A stretch of DNA of 64,000 nucleotides, from contig JAQTOS010000003.1 of NCBI GenBank assembly GCA_028713225.1, positions 99,438 through 163,437 of the forward strand. The letters run 5' to 3'. The position numbers and the translations under genes are program-made. Of this stretch, positions 22,137-33,309 are shown in pieces. Every line of letters starts with the position of its first letter. Position 1 is the first letter of the stretch. Origin of the DNA: Candidatus Altimarinota bacterium. Its GTDB lineage: Bacteria > Patescibacteriota > Gracilibacteria > BD1-5 > UBA6164. The notes beneath the pieces were generated by a model, which saw only the letters and a list, made by a program, of their open reading frames with translations, was not told the DNA's origin and did not search any database.

Positions 22137-23741
22137 CTAATCCGTATTTATTTTCAAAATTATATTCTCTGGTCTATTTGTAACTTTCGATAAAAAGAAA
22201 GGAGAATTTTTGATTGATACGCTTGATATTTTTGTATCATTTGTAAGTATGTTTGTGGCTTCTTTATTAGAAAGTCACATAATCGTATTTTTGATTTTCT
22301 TTACGTAATAGTTACTATTATTTTCAAAATCATAACTTATTCCATATTCAACTTCCATAGTTCATTTTATAGATTTATCGTCTTGCGCTCTAGTTATCAC
22401 ATCTGACATTCTAAGAGATTTGTCATTTACAAACATAAATTTTTCTGTTCCATCAAGTAAAGAATTTTTTATCAAATCTTTAAGTATAGATAAAACTTCA
22501 TCTTTGTTATAAATAAATGTATCTACTGTTATGTTTCAATTCATTTTGAAATCTTTTATTTTATCTCATTCTTTGAAATCTCAAACATTTACGACATTTA
22601 TGTTAGTATATTTTACTATGTCATTTACTCCAAGTATATCGTAATTTAAAGTATTTTTTCTATTATCTGAATCTATTTTATCTTTCAATTGTTTAAGTGC
22701 ATATTTTTTCAATTTTTCTTCCATTGTGGCTTTAGCATTATCTATATCTTCTTTTGTGATTAAATATGCTATATTATCAGAACCTCACGAAAATTTTTCA
22801 TTTGAAGTTGCATATATTTTATCTCTATTAAATTTCAAACCTGGAAGTATGAATTTATCTTTATCTATATTTCATCTAACTCAAATAAATTTACCATCAC
22901 TATCATAAAGTTTTGCAACTATTTCAGCACTTACTTGTCATCTAGCAGGAATTGCTACCCAATCTGTTGTTTCAAACATTAATCCGGCAGAAGATTGAAG
23001 TCTAGTATGCGGTTTTAGAGTTTGTTTTTCAGATAAAGTATTTATAAAAGTTACATTTCCCTTTGCTCTTGCAGTATTATCATAATCTATTCAAGTTGCT
23101 GCAAAATTATTTTCTAGAGTATAAGTCCCAGAAATATTTTTAATAGCAACTATATTGTCATTTTCTGTTTGAACATCATTTGTTACTTGAAAAGTTATGT
23201 TTTTTGCTTTTGTTCTAACTTCTACTTCTGGAGTTATATAAACATAAGTTTTTGAAACAGCAAAATAAAATATAAAAAGTAACATTGCAAAAGATACCAC
23301 AAGACCAATAAGAATAAATCCTACTCATGATCTTCTAGCTTTATCAAGCGGAGATTTATAAATAAGTACATCTAAACCCATTTTTGTATAAATAAATTTC
23401 CATATTAATTTTGCATATTTTTTAAGTTCAAAAATCATATATTCAAGAAAAGAAAAATTGTGTTTTAATAAATTTTCTTTTCTTTTATCTTCCAAAGTCG
23501 TTGTATCACTAACAACAGAATAATTTATTCCTAGACTTTTACCTATTTTTCTTGAAGCCATATCAGCTGTAACTATTGTAATAGGTCTTAGTGAAGCTTT
23601 TGATTTAAGAATTTTTAGAGATAAATAATTATGTAAAACAGGATGAGAAAAAGGAAAATCCAAGATTAATTCTTTATCTTCTGATGCATTCATTCTATTA
23701 ATTATATCAACAATTGTGTCATTTTCTTGTATTTTTATCAT
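22137..23741 (-). CDS. Baseplate J/gp47-like membrane protein
   Basis: A 534-residue protein. The N-terminal 140 residues are cytoplasmic with a Rossmann-like feel (ITIVTADMASRKIGKSLGIN). One membrane helix (VGFILIGLVVSFAMLLFIFY) is followed by an extracellular region with a baseplate-J-type module: TYTLENNFAATG, ARAKGNVTFINTLSEKQTL, RLQSSAGLMFET, WVAIPARGQVSAEIVA and GVRGNI. This arrangement is common in CPR genomes as baseplate J/gp47 family membrane proteins of unknown role. It could be a part of an envelope-spanning machine. Divergent to the MutS-like gene. Confidence 0.75.
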
Positions 23742-23865
23742 ATTTTTTGCTTATATTTTAAAATTCACATTAGTTTATACTTTTTTAGAGCAAAAAATCA
23801 AAATAAATTTTGCAAATTATATAAAAAAATCTAAAATCAAAACAAATAGAAATAACCCCTTTCAA

Positions 23866-25239
23866 ATGAACTACTTAAAAGAAATTATAAATCTCATAGA
23901 TTCTGCCATAAAGGATGAACCTAACAACCTAATAACAGCTTGAAATATAATAAAATCTGGATTTGATAATGATGTTGATGAATATAGAAATTTAGTAGAA
24001 CATTCGCAAGACTGGCTTGCTAATTATCAAAGTGAAATCATATCAAAAACTGGACTAAATAATCTAAAAATCAAATTCACAAATATTTTGGGTTATTTTA
24101 TAGAACTTCCAGTTTCAGCAAAAGATAAAATTCCCGATTTTTTCATAACAAAACAAACTCTTGTTACATCTCTTAGATTTACTACTTTGGAACTTCAAGA
24201 TTTCGAGAAAAAAATTGTAAATGCTGAAAATTTACTTTATTCTAGAGAATATGAGATCTTTAAACGCGTTAGAGAAAAAATAAATGAAAGCTTTAATGAA
24301 ATCAAAGAAGTTTCAAAAAAAAGTGCAAATCTTGATATGATGACTTCCCTATCAAGAGTAGCTTATAATAACAATTATTCTAGACCAAAAACAAATGCGA
24401 AAAATGAATTATCAATTATTTCTGGAAGACACCCTGTTATAGAAAAAATAGAAAAAGATTTTATAAGCAATGATTTAAATCTAGATAATAAAAAATATAT
24501 AAATATCATAACTGGTCCAAATATGGGCTGAAAATCTACATATTTAAGACAAAATGCTCTAATTATACTAATGGCTCATATAGGTAGTTTTGTCCCTGCA
24601 AGAGAAGCTTCAATTCCACTTACTGACAAAATATTTTCAAGAGTTTGAGCATCAGATAATCTATTTTTATGACAATCTACATTCATGGTGGAAATGCAAG
24701 AAATGGCAAATATTTTACATAATTCTACTCCTGATTCTTTTATAATAATTGATGAAATTGGTAGATGAACTTCTACTTACGACTGAATGAGTTTAGCTTG
24801 GTCAATTCTAAAATATCTTCATGATACAAAAAAATCCAAAACACTTTTTGCAACTCATTATCACGAATTAATAGACGAATCTATAAGTCTAAAATGAGTA
24901 GAAAATTACTCAGTTGCTGTTTGAGAAAATAGCGAAGGAATAATATTTCTTAGAAAAATAATAAAATGATGAATAAAAAAATCTTACTGAATACAAGTTG
25001 CAAAATTGGCTTGAATAAACGATGAAATAATATCTATTGCCAAATGAATGCTTCTAAAACTTGAAAAATCTCACACTTGAAATCAACTTAATTTTTGAAG
25101 TATAATACTAGAACCAGAAATTCAAATAATAGAAAAAGAAAGTCCAGCATTATCAGAACTTTTGAAACTAGATATAAATAATCTTTCACCTATTGAAGCG
25201 CTTAATAAGCTTTACGAATTAAAAAATTTGACTAAATAA
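23866..25239 (+). CDS. MutS-like ATPase lacking the mismatch-recognition half
   Basis: A 457-residue protein that begins inside the core domain of Mut[36 protein letters not shown] and [16 protein letters not shown] match MutS domain [24 protein letters not shown] is Walker [16 protein letters not shown] is Walker B, and [10 protein letters not shown] is the switch His. The C-terminal dimerisation region is present ([15 protein letters not shown]). Domains I (with the Phe-x-Glu motif) and II are absent. The upstream DNA is taken by a divergent gene, so no missing part can lie beside it. An upstream in-frame TTG/ATG would only add a hydrophobic unrelated stretch and was not used. Role: DNA structure or repair ATPase, not classic mismatch recognition. 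Confidence 0.85.
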
Positions 25240-25296
25240 AATTTTTGTTTATAAACATAGGACAAACAAAAACTAAAGACGAAATGAGGTGTTCTT

Positions 25297-25833
25297 ATGA
25301 ACATATTACAAAAATTCCTTGAAGGGATTGGACTTAATTTATATGGGGCCGAAAATCCCAATATGGTCCAAAACCAAATAAGCAAGGATTACCATATTTT
25401 CCTGATGGCTGATGTAATATCAACTTCTCGGGAATCTACAGCTGTTCTTGTTATAGAAGAAGGAACAGATATGTGGGAAAAAATAAATTCTCCAATAAAA
25501 GATTTCAGCCAAATAGCAAAATTTCTATTTGGAATCGGGATTAATTTATATGATGAGAATAGTCCATCTGTACAGCTTATTGAAAGCTTAGAAAATGGGA
25601 AAAGTCGTTTTGATTATCATATTTTTAATTACGTTGTTTCGAGAGGACGCAGTATTGCGGGTCAACAGAATAAGAAACAATTAGAAAATGAAATCAAAAA
25701 AAAACAAAAGCCGTTTCTAATAATTTATGAAGGTACTAAACATTGGTACAAGATTAAACATTATTTTGATACGATTATGTATGCATCATTGATGAATGAG
25801 AAAAAAATTCCATTCTCTTGTGCAACTCTCTAG
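25297..25833 (+). CDS. Foreign-looking protein with internal duplication
   Basis: A 178-residue protein, stop TAG. It has about ten Gly codons, all GGN and none TGA, and Arg codons CGG, CGT and CGC, unlike the AGA-dominated neighbours. GC content is visibly higher. A purine-rich GAGGTG lies 7 bases before ATG, a Shine-Dalgarno-like feature that most genes here lack. The sequence is a duplication of about 85 residues: KFLEGIGLNLYGAENP and KFLFGIGINLYDENSP, each followed later by DYHIF and by EEGTDMWEKI or YEGTKHWYKI. I do not recognise the family. It lies between mutS-like and tRNA-Lys, with its own terminator. Confidence 0.75.
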   Translation: MNILQKFLEGIGLNLYGAENPNMVQNQISKDYHIFLMADVISTSRESTAVLVIEEGTDMWEKINSPIKDFSQIAKFLFGIGINLYDENSPSVQLIESLENGKSRFDYHIFNYVVSRGRSIAGQQNKKQLENEIKKKQKPFLIIYEGTKHWYKIKHYFDTIMYASLMNEKKIPFSCATL

Positions 25834-25834
25834 C

Positions 25835-25857
25835 AGCTACCAAGCTGCTTTTTCTTT
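25835..25857 (+). terminator. Terminator of the foreign-looking gene
   Basis: Stem AGCAGCT / AGCTGCT with ACCA loop then TTTTTC, starting within 5 bases of the TAG stop. Confidence 0.8.
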
Positions 25858-25923
25858 TGTTTAAAATTAAATTTGATTTTTAAGCTTTTTTGTTTACTAT
25901 TCACCAGCACTAATTAAATTTAT

Positions 25924-25999
25924 GGACTCTTAGCTCAGTTGGTAGAGCAAATCCCTCTTAAGGATGAGGTCCCGGGTTCAAGCCCCGGAGGGTCCACCA
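25924..25999 (+). tRNA. tRNA-Lys (anticodon CTT)
   Basis: A 76-nt cloverleaf. Acceptor GGACTCT pairs with AGGGTCC and a 3' ACCA is encoded. The D arm is GCTC...GAGC, the anticodon loop CTCTTAA (CTT) and the T arm CCGGGTTCAAGCCCCGG. The first pair of the anticodon stem (A27-G43) is mismatched. It reads AAG Lys codons. Confidence 0.95.
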
Positions 26000-26012
26000 A
26001 ACTTGAATAACA

Positions 26013-26044
26013 GAAAAAAGAAGCACGGAAGTGCTTCTTTTTTT
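26013..26044 (+). terminator. Terminator after tRNA-Lys
   Basis: Stem AAGAAGCAC / GTGCTTCTT with CGGAA loop region and a long T run. Confidence 0.85.
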
Positions 26045-26186
26045 GTTGATTAAAATTGAGTTTTTAACATAAAAAATAATTTTATATCCGAAATTTAAGA
26101 TAAATTTAAGGTGCTATTATTATAATAAAAAGTATTTAATATTTTTTTATTAATATTAAATACTTTTTATTACTAATTTTTATTTT

Positions 26187-29100
26187 ATGGATATAAAAAA
26201 TAAGATATTTAAAAAAATACTACTTTTCGCAATACTATTTTCACCATTATTTTATAATAGTGCTTTAGCAAATTTAGATGATTGATTAATCTGATATTGG
26301 AATTTTGATCAATGTAATTTTGTTGATAGTACAGTTATTCAAAGCAATTGAACTCCTTATTGAAGTCCAACTTGTGTTGCCTGAATAAGCTGAAATGCTT
26401 TTAAATTTGGTTGAGTTTATGATAGAGACTTTGCAGTAATTTGAAATACTAGTGAATTAACTATTAATAATAATTTCACATTTAATATGTGGTTCAATAT
26501 ACAATGAGAATTATCAATGGATTGATGGTGAAATATAACACCAAATTGAATGCAAATAATATTAGCAAAAGCATGAGATAGAAGTGGAGTAAATATATGA
26601 TTATGAAAATGAGCTGATTGAAAGCGGTATTTATCTGCTTCAAATTGAAGATGCTGTACTAATGATAACAAATGAATATGATGAAAAACAGGTTTTTGAT
26701 TAAATGAGTGGCATATGATGACTTTTTCTAATTGATGATGATATACTAGAATATATTTAGATTGAAAATTAGAAGCAGAATTAGCAGAAACAGAATTTAT
26801 GCTAAATCCAGCGACGGCCAATCAAAATTTACAAATTTCTATCTGAGAACGAGCATATTGGTACCCATTTAATTGAATTGTAGATGAATTAAAAATATAT
26901 AATAGAGTTTTAGATGTTTCAGAAGTAAATAAATTATATTCTAATTTAACAAAGCTAAATTTACCAACAAATTTAAATCAATATGTAAAAAGTCCCGAAT
27001 TAGAAGAAACAGAAATATCTACATGAGAAAAAATCTGAAAATTTCAATCAGGTTCTGGAATAATTCTAAGAGCAGATACAGATAGTCAAGAATCTAGTAA
27101 ATTAGTAGTAGATATTTACAAAACGGGAGAAATTTATCCTATAGAATTATCTAGTGATTTTGATACAAATTCTACAAAACAAATAGTAATACCATATCTA
27201 TGAACTTGAGATTATTCTTGGCAAGCAAAAATAGTAAGTTCCAAATGAGCAGAAAGTGATTTTACTGATTTCTGAAATAATCCTGCAACAGAAACTGACT
27301 ACTCACTTTTTGAAGGATTTGAACCTTATCCTTATTGATATAAGTTTGCGAATTGAGTTCCAGATTATTCATTGTTAACAGGAAATTATAATTTAACATA
27401 TATTCCTATTGATTGAAGCATACATTATAATAAGATTGATTGAAATAAATGGGAAATTATGGATAAAGTTTTTCCATTATCATCATTTTCTTGATGACAA
27501 AGAGAATATTTTGATGCTTTTGAATCACTTTGATTGTCAAATTATAAACCAGATATATTTAATTGAAATTGTTTTTGATTGGCTTTATCAGCTCTTACCC
27601 AATATTCATACCCTTGATTATTAAGTAAAAATTTTACTAATTTTTCTAATAATATATGAAGTTGATATATTCGGAATAATATTAATATAAATGTTGATAC
27701 AAATAATTGAAATACTTGGCAATGATTAGATGATAATATAAAAGCTATTTTATCACATCAGTTATACCAACATGAAGCAAGTTATGCTAATAAATTATCT
27801 GAATCAATAAAAAATGATACTCCGATTGATATTATAAATAAAATAAAAAATAATCCCTGAGATTATCTTATAACTTTTTGATTGAAATCTTGATGTAATA
27901 TATTTTGATATAATTGTAAAGAAGGGGCTCATTCAGTTATTCCATATAAAGTAGAATGAAATAAAATATATATATGGGATAATAATATTCCTTATCCATA
28001 TATTAAAGATAGTAATAATAACAATTTATATTGATATAGTCGTTATATAGAAATAAATACAGAAAATAATACATATAATGTTACTTTATATGAAAAATAT
28101 AAATTCTGATATATATGATTAGTGTCGATAAAAGATGTATATAGTAATTCTACATCACCTATATGATTTAATTGAGATGATTCATTATATACAATAAATT
28201 GAACTTCTAATATATTATTGATTGATAATGATTGAAGAAAGACTTGATATCAAGATGGGAATATATATGAAGAAATTCCATGAACAGATGTTCTAAATAT
28301 TGCAAATTCTAGCTCTTGAAGTGAAAATACTTGGAAACAAATCTATTTACCTAAAAAAATAGATTGATTAACTCTAAAAGTATCATGAAATACACAAGAA
28401 AATTATGATTTAATGATAGCATGATGAGATTATTATACAAAACTATCTTGAATAAATACAGATTCATGACAAACTGATACATATAATATATCAAGAGAAA
28501 ATATAAAAATAGATTTTGATGATAATAAAATATGAACTGGAACTTATGATATACTAGTAGATGATTTCCAAAATAATTGAACATGAACAGTCTATATACC
28601 AAAAATAGAATCACAAAAATGATTGCAAACACTAGATATAAACTGGACTAATGTAACAAATAATTCTGATAATGCAGTAAAATATCAAGCAGATATAGAT
28701 AATGACGGAATAATGGATATTTCAAAAAATACAAAAGCAATAGAAAATCCACAAGATACAAATACTAAAAAATCAGGAATAAGTTGAAAAATAAATATAT
28801 CAGAAGATTATTCTACAACAAAAAAAATAGATAAATTGAAATATAATGATATAATACTTATGCTTGAAAAAGAAAAAGATGAAAAAGATGAATATGAAGA
28901 AAAAGAATGAAAAGAAAAATTAAAAGATAAAATTAAAGATATTTTCACAAAAAGACAAATAGTAAAAATAAAAGAAGATTGAACTTATAACATAGATAAT
29001 CTAGAATCTTGAAAATATAAACTAGAAATAGTAAATGATAATCTTATGAATAAAGTAACAAAACCAGATACTTGATACTATGAACTAGAAGCGAAAAAAG

Positions 29101-29192
29101 GTTTTGATTATATAAACAAAGATTTTGATGTAATTAAAGGTTATAAATTAAAAGAGATAAAAGATAAGTTAGATAATTTAAAACATAAGTAA
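26187..29192 (+). CDS. Large secreted LamG / cysteine-peptidase-like protein
   Basis: A 1001-residue secreted protein. Signal peptide: FKKILLFAILFSPLFYNSALA. Residues about 33-245 are LamG/concanavalin-like (LIGYWNFDQ, ELTINNNFTFNMWF, GIVDELKIYNRVLDVSEV). Residues about 380-640 look like a papain-like cysteine peptidase: GNCFGLALSAL (Cys462), GAHSVIPYKVEG (His582) and IYIWDNNIP (Asp598). Residues about 735-800 hold a QENYDLMIAGGDYY domain, then a charged coiled stretch and a SdrD-like stalk (YNIDNLESGKYKLEIVND). It is followed after 6 bp by a small membrane gene and by fragments of its own C-terminus. A cell-surface or predatory effector role is inference. Confidence 0.82.
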
Positions 29193-29198
29193 TAAATT

Positions 29199-29828
29199 AT
29201 GAAAAATAAATTAAAATTTTTATTAATAAGCTTTTATTTGTTGTTTAGTGTGAAAATATCAAATGCAGCTATAGCAAAAGACATTCCATTTTCAAATTGA
29301 TGACCTACATATGAACATTTTTCTAATAGTATTTATATTATTTTATTAATATTCATAATATATTTTACACTAACATATTTCTTTAAAAGAGAAAAAATAT
29401 CAAAAAAAGTAAAAATAATAGTAAATATAATACTTTTAATATTATTTTCATTATTTATATTATGGCAATCTTATTGACTTTTTATAGATATCTATAATTT
29501 TAAACAATTAGAGAAAGTAAATATAATATTAAAATATTTAAAAATAAGTGATAAACCATTTTATAATCTTAAGATATTTAATGAAATTTATAAATCTGAT
29601 ATAAAACCAATAAATAATTGTTATTATATAAGTAATTATAATTGAGATGAAAAATATATATTTTGATTTAAATTAGAATCACTTATATATAGATATATAT
29701 ATTGAACAAAATATTATGCATATCCTAAATATGATATACCATATAGATGAATGTGTATAAGTTGATGATGTTATGATTGAAATAAAGATGAATTTGAATA
29801 TTTAATATCAAATCCATGTAAAGAATAA
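29199..29828 (+). CDS. Small membrane protein, paralogue 1 of a tandem pair
   Basis: A 209-residue protein. An N-terminal signal-like helix (KFLLISFYLLFSVKISNAA) is followed by two more hydrophobic helices at about 43-60 and 70-92 and a soluble C-terminal domain with Cys in INNCYYIS, MCISGGCYDG and NPCKE. The C-terminal segment YIFGFKLESLIYRYIYG is nearly repeated in the gene at 30548. It starts 6 bp after the LamG/peptidase gene, so it is co-transcribed. It may protect or anchor its partner, but the partner relation is inferred from position alone. Confidence 0.75.
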
Positions 29829-29832
29829 TTAA

Positions 29833-29866
29833 AATAATAAAGGAAAGATTTTTCTTTCCTTTATTA
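29833..29866 (+). terminator. Rho-independent terminator
   Basis: Stem AATAAAGGAAAGA / TCTTTCCTTTATT after the first small membrane gene. Confidence 0.75.
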
Positions 29867-29870
29867 TTTA

Positions 29871-30524
29871 CAAAACTATGATTTAATGATTGCTGGATGA
29901 GATTATTATATAAAATTATCTTGAATAAATACAGATTCATGACAAATAGATACATATACAACAACTCAAACATGAGTAACAATAGATTTCGATAACTCAA
30001 AAACATGAGAATATAATTTATTAACAGATAATTTCCAAAATAACTGAACATGAACAGTCTTTATGAGCGGATTAACAATAATCCCAAAAAAACAAAACTA
30101 TATATACGACTGGCAGAAAGTAATATCAAATATAGATGATTCAGTAAATTATCAAATAGATAGTGATAATGACTGAAACTATGATATAACAAGTAATTTT
30201 TCAGCTATACCAAAAGAATTAAATGCAAAATGAAGTATATCATGATATGTAAAATGAGATACTACAGCAAGTATGGCATGATGGAAAATATGTATGGATG
30301 AAAATAAAAACTGAACATGTGAAGAAAATAAAGAACAATTTACAACAACTGATAATAAATGATACTATAAATTTGCAAATATAGATAAATGAAACTATAG
30401 TATACTTGAAATAATAAAACAAAATTGGATTACAAATAAGTCTAAATATAATATAAACTTAAATAACTGACAAAATGTAGTAAATCTAAATTTTGAAAAC
30501 ACTTTCACGAAGTGAAAGAAATAA
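29871..30524 (+). pseudogene. C-terminal fragment, paralogue of the 26187 protein
   Basis: An open frame of 217 codons with no signal peptide or upstream part. It begins QNYDLMIAGGDYYIKLSGIN, nearly identical to residues about 737-755 of the large secreted protein, and goes on through a related TGTGTVFMSGL segment into an SdrD B-like module (KICMDENKNGTCEENKEQF, NKGYYKFANIDKGNYSILEI). An ATG at 29886 is inside the conserved domain. The end is a small palindrome (CACTTTCACGAAGTG) just before the TAA. It may be a displaced C-terminal cassette or a remnant of duplication. If it were expressed, the product would be cytoplasmic. Confidence 0.7.
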
Positions 30525-30547
30525 TTTAAAAACTAATTAGTTAAATT

Positions 30548-31063
30548 ATGAAAGAAAAAATAATTAAATTTCTAGAATATATAGAAATAAAAAATATAAA
30601 AAGAAAACTATGTATTTTATTTATATTAATAATATCGTTATATTGACTAGTATTTATATATAGTTTGATTTTTGAACAAGAAAAAATGTCTGTAGATAGA
30701 TATAATTTTGAGCAGTTAGAGGAGGTAAAAAATACATTAAATAAATTAGATAAAAATTCTTATACTTTTGATAATGTAAAAGAATTTAATAATAAATATA
30801 ATAAAAATATAAAACCAATTAAAAATTGTTATTTTTTATCTGATAGAAACTGATATTTTGAAAATAAAAATTGATGAGGTGGTTATATATTTTGATTTAA
30901 ATTAGAATCATTAATATATAAATTTATTTATTTTTGAGAAAAATATTCATATCCAAAATATGATTTACCAATCAATAATATTTGTGGTGGGGGAACAAAA
31001 TGCGATTATGATATAACTTTAGGTAACTTTATTAAAACAATAACTAATCCCTGCAGGGATTAG
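30548..31063 (+). CDS. Small membrane protein, paralogue 2 of a tandem pair
   Basis: A 171-residue protein with one N-terminal membrane helix (KLCILFILIISLYGLVFIYS) and a soluble domain related to the 29199 product: KPIKNCYFLSDRNG, YIFGFKLESLIYKFIYFG, YSYPKYDLPINN and C-terminal TITNPCRD. It lacks two of the helices of paralogue 1. It follows the C-terminal fragment by 23 bp, repeating the order fragment then membrane gene. The stop codon is inside a perfect terminator palindrome. Confidence 0.75.
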
Positions 31064-31074
31064 TTATTGTTTTA
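31035..31074 (+). terminator. Palindromic terminator overlapping the stop codon
   Basis: Perfect palindrome centred on CCCTGCAGGG with arms AACAATAACTAAT, ending in TTTT. The TAG stop of the 30548 gene lies in its right arm. Confidence 0.85.
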
Positions 31075-31301
31075 ATAATAATATAGATAATCTAGAAGCT
31101 TGAAAATACAGACTAGAAATAGTAAATGATAATCTAATGAATAAAGTAACGAAACCAGAAACTTGATATTATGAATTAGAGGTTAAAAAAGGTTTTGATT
31201 ATATAAACAAAAATTTTAATGTAATTAAGAGAAAATTAGATATTGAAAATATGGAAATCCTGAAAATAAAGAATTTAGTAAAAGAAATAATTCTGGATTA
31301 A
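31071..31301 (+). pseudogene. Second C-terminal fragment of the 26187 protein
   Basis: About 75 codons without a start codon, immediately after the terminator palindrome. It encodes NIDNLEAGKYRLEIVNDNLM and TKPETGYYELEVKKGFDYIN, nearly identical to the last 60 residues of the large secreted protein. It then diverges and ends TAA. It lacks any upstream domain and is best read as a remnant of a third copy. Confidence 0.8.
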
Positions 31302-31320
31302 TAATAATAAAATAAAACTC

Positions 31321-31353
31321 AAAAAAGTCTAGCTTAAAAATCTAGACTTTTTT
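31321..31353 (+). terminator. Rho-independent terminator
   Basis: Stem AAAAAAGTCTAG / CTAGACTTTTTT after the last C-terminal fragment. Confidence 0.85.
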
Positions 31354-31409
31354 GTTTGGTAAAAATAAATATGATAAAATTATATTGAATTTAATTATAA
31401 TTTTTGTAT

Positions 31410-33305
31410 ATGGTAAAGCTAAATCATATTCACACAACTACTAATAATCTTGCACCAAGAAACAATGCAAGCCCTTTTTCAGTGTGAATGGAATCAGCAA
31501 AAGTAGTACAAAAAGTCATTGCAATCATATGACGAAAAGAAGTTGATACTCTAAAAATAGTGTCAGTTTTATCAACAACAAAACAAGATTTCAAACAAAA
31601 AATCATAGAAATTATAAATTTTGATAAAGATATTAAAAAAATAGAAATACCTAATAATGGTCAAAGCAAAGAAATATTAAACTCTATAGCAAGTGAAAAT
31701 CATCCACTTATTGAGGTTATGAGACTTATTCCTGGTGATACAGTAACTAATATAAATTTTTCAGGAATAAAGAAACTAAATGACAATCTATGACAAACTT
31801 TTACTGATATTTTAATTGAAAAATTTCAAGCAAAAATAAAAAAGAATTTCAAGGAAAATATTAAAGTATTAAATGAAAAATCTAGAATAATTAGAACAAA
31901 TTATAAAAATCTTACTTTCTCTTCTCCATCAATTGATGCTAAAAAAGTATTTTTTGAATGAAAAAATAAAGAAGAATTCACTCTGGATTTAATAAAAGAA
32001 TTAGAAGCAGATATAGAAAAAATTGCTATCAAACTTGGAAAAACTAAAAATGAAATTGATGATTTAATAAAAAATAATATTGATTTTTCTATTTGAGAAT
32101 CAGTTTTAAAAAATCCTGCCGATGAAAAAGAAAAATTAAAAGTATTTTATGAAGCTGAAATTTCATCTAGAGAATGACTTTGAAATCCTGATTTAGTAGC
32201 TACTAAATTTGATATAGAAAATATCAAAATACATGCTCAAAAAGCCAAAGAAATAGAAAATATAATTTTGAGAGATTTTAGAGAAATCTATTTTGAATTC
32301 AATAGTGTAAAATATAAAGCAGTAGTAAATGACATAAACTGAATTCCTGGAATAAATCCAATTTTACTAAGATATGTTAGAAAATACTCTGATGCCTGAC
32401 TAGTAAATCCTCCAGAATTAAATGAATTAATAAAAAATTATATAAATGAATTAAATTCTCGATTTGATTTCATTTCACCAAGTATAAATTTAGAAAGAGA
32501 TTTAATGATAGCTTCAAGAATAAACCAGTGAATACATAAATGAACTTTATATATAGATGATTTATTGTATACCTATAAATGAACTCTATCAAAAGATTCT
32601 TTCTTTGAAATTACAAAATGAAAATCTGGAATGAATGCTTTTATTGATATAAAAGATATGTGAATCGATAATTTATATGAATTTAAACTACTTTGAGATA
32701 AATTAATAGCTTGAGAATTGTGAGAAGATGATTTACTAAAAGCTTGAAATAAGGTTACTAAAAAATTTATAGATACTGTTAATTCTCTAAAAGAAACATA
32801 TTGAAATAGGATACAAATATCACTTTGAGGTGATGAAATCTATTTATTTATAGAATGAGCAACAAAAGAAGAAGAAGCCTGAATATTAGAAAATCTTAAT
32901 AAAATAATGAATAGAAATCATCTAAAATCTAGAATTAGTCATAATTTTGATAATTGAGGAGATACGAAAAAAGATAATTTTGCTAAATTAGATAAACTCA
33001 CAAGTTTAAACAAACGAGTTGAAGAAAAAATAGAAAGTCTCGTAATAGAAAACAAAATGGAGCATATACTACATGTTCCAAATAATATTTCTCTTAATAT
33101 AGAAAACTGATTAGAAAATTTTGCAATTTGAAATTTAGATAATATAATAAACTCTATTTTGCAAAAAATAGATGAAGAAATCTTTGAGTTCATAACATCT
33201 CCAATAGAGTGAAAAAGCTTTGATTTATGAATAATATGAGAATCTAGAGTAATATTTAAGTGATGAAAAAGATCACTTATGGAAATAAATATAAATAAAA
33301 TATAA
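31410..33305 (+). CDS. Cytoplasmic protein with GGDEF-like domain
   Basis: A 631-residue protein, no signal peptide. The N-terminal 390 residues are charged and mostly helical, with no recognised domain. Residues about 410-520 resemble a GGDEF fold: NAFIDIKDMGIDNLYEFKLL (the DxD metal site and FK of the family), GDKLI, and ISLGGDEIYLFIEG, where GGDEI replaces GGDEF at about residue 473. The signature is one residue off consensus, so activity as a diguanylate cyclase is uncertain; it may be a c-di-GMP or nucleotide sensor. The C-terminus has weak FapA-type features. The next gene starts 4 bp later. Confidence 0.7.
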
Positions 33306-33309
33306 ACCT

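Noticed and set aside
23752..23865. Upstream extension of the MutS-like protein
   Set aside because: It would add an unrelated hydrophobic segment overlapping the divergent gene's start region; the ATG at 23866 fits the core domain better.
28351..30422. Minus-strand ORFs in the 28-30 kb region
   Set aside because: Phe/Leu/Ile-rich shadows of the plus-strand Asn/Lys/Ile-rich secreted protein genes, without any motif.
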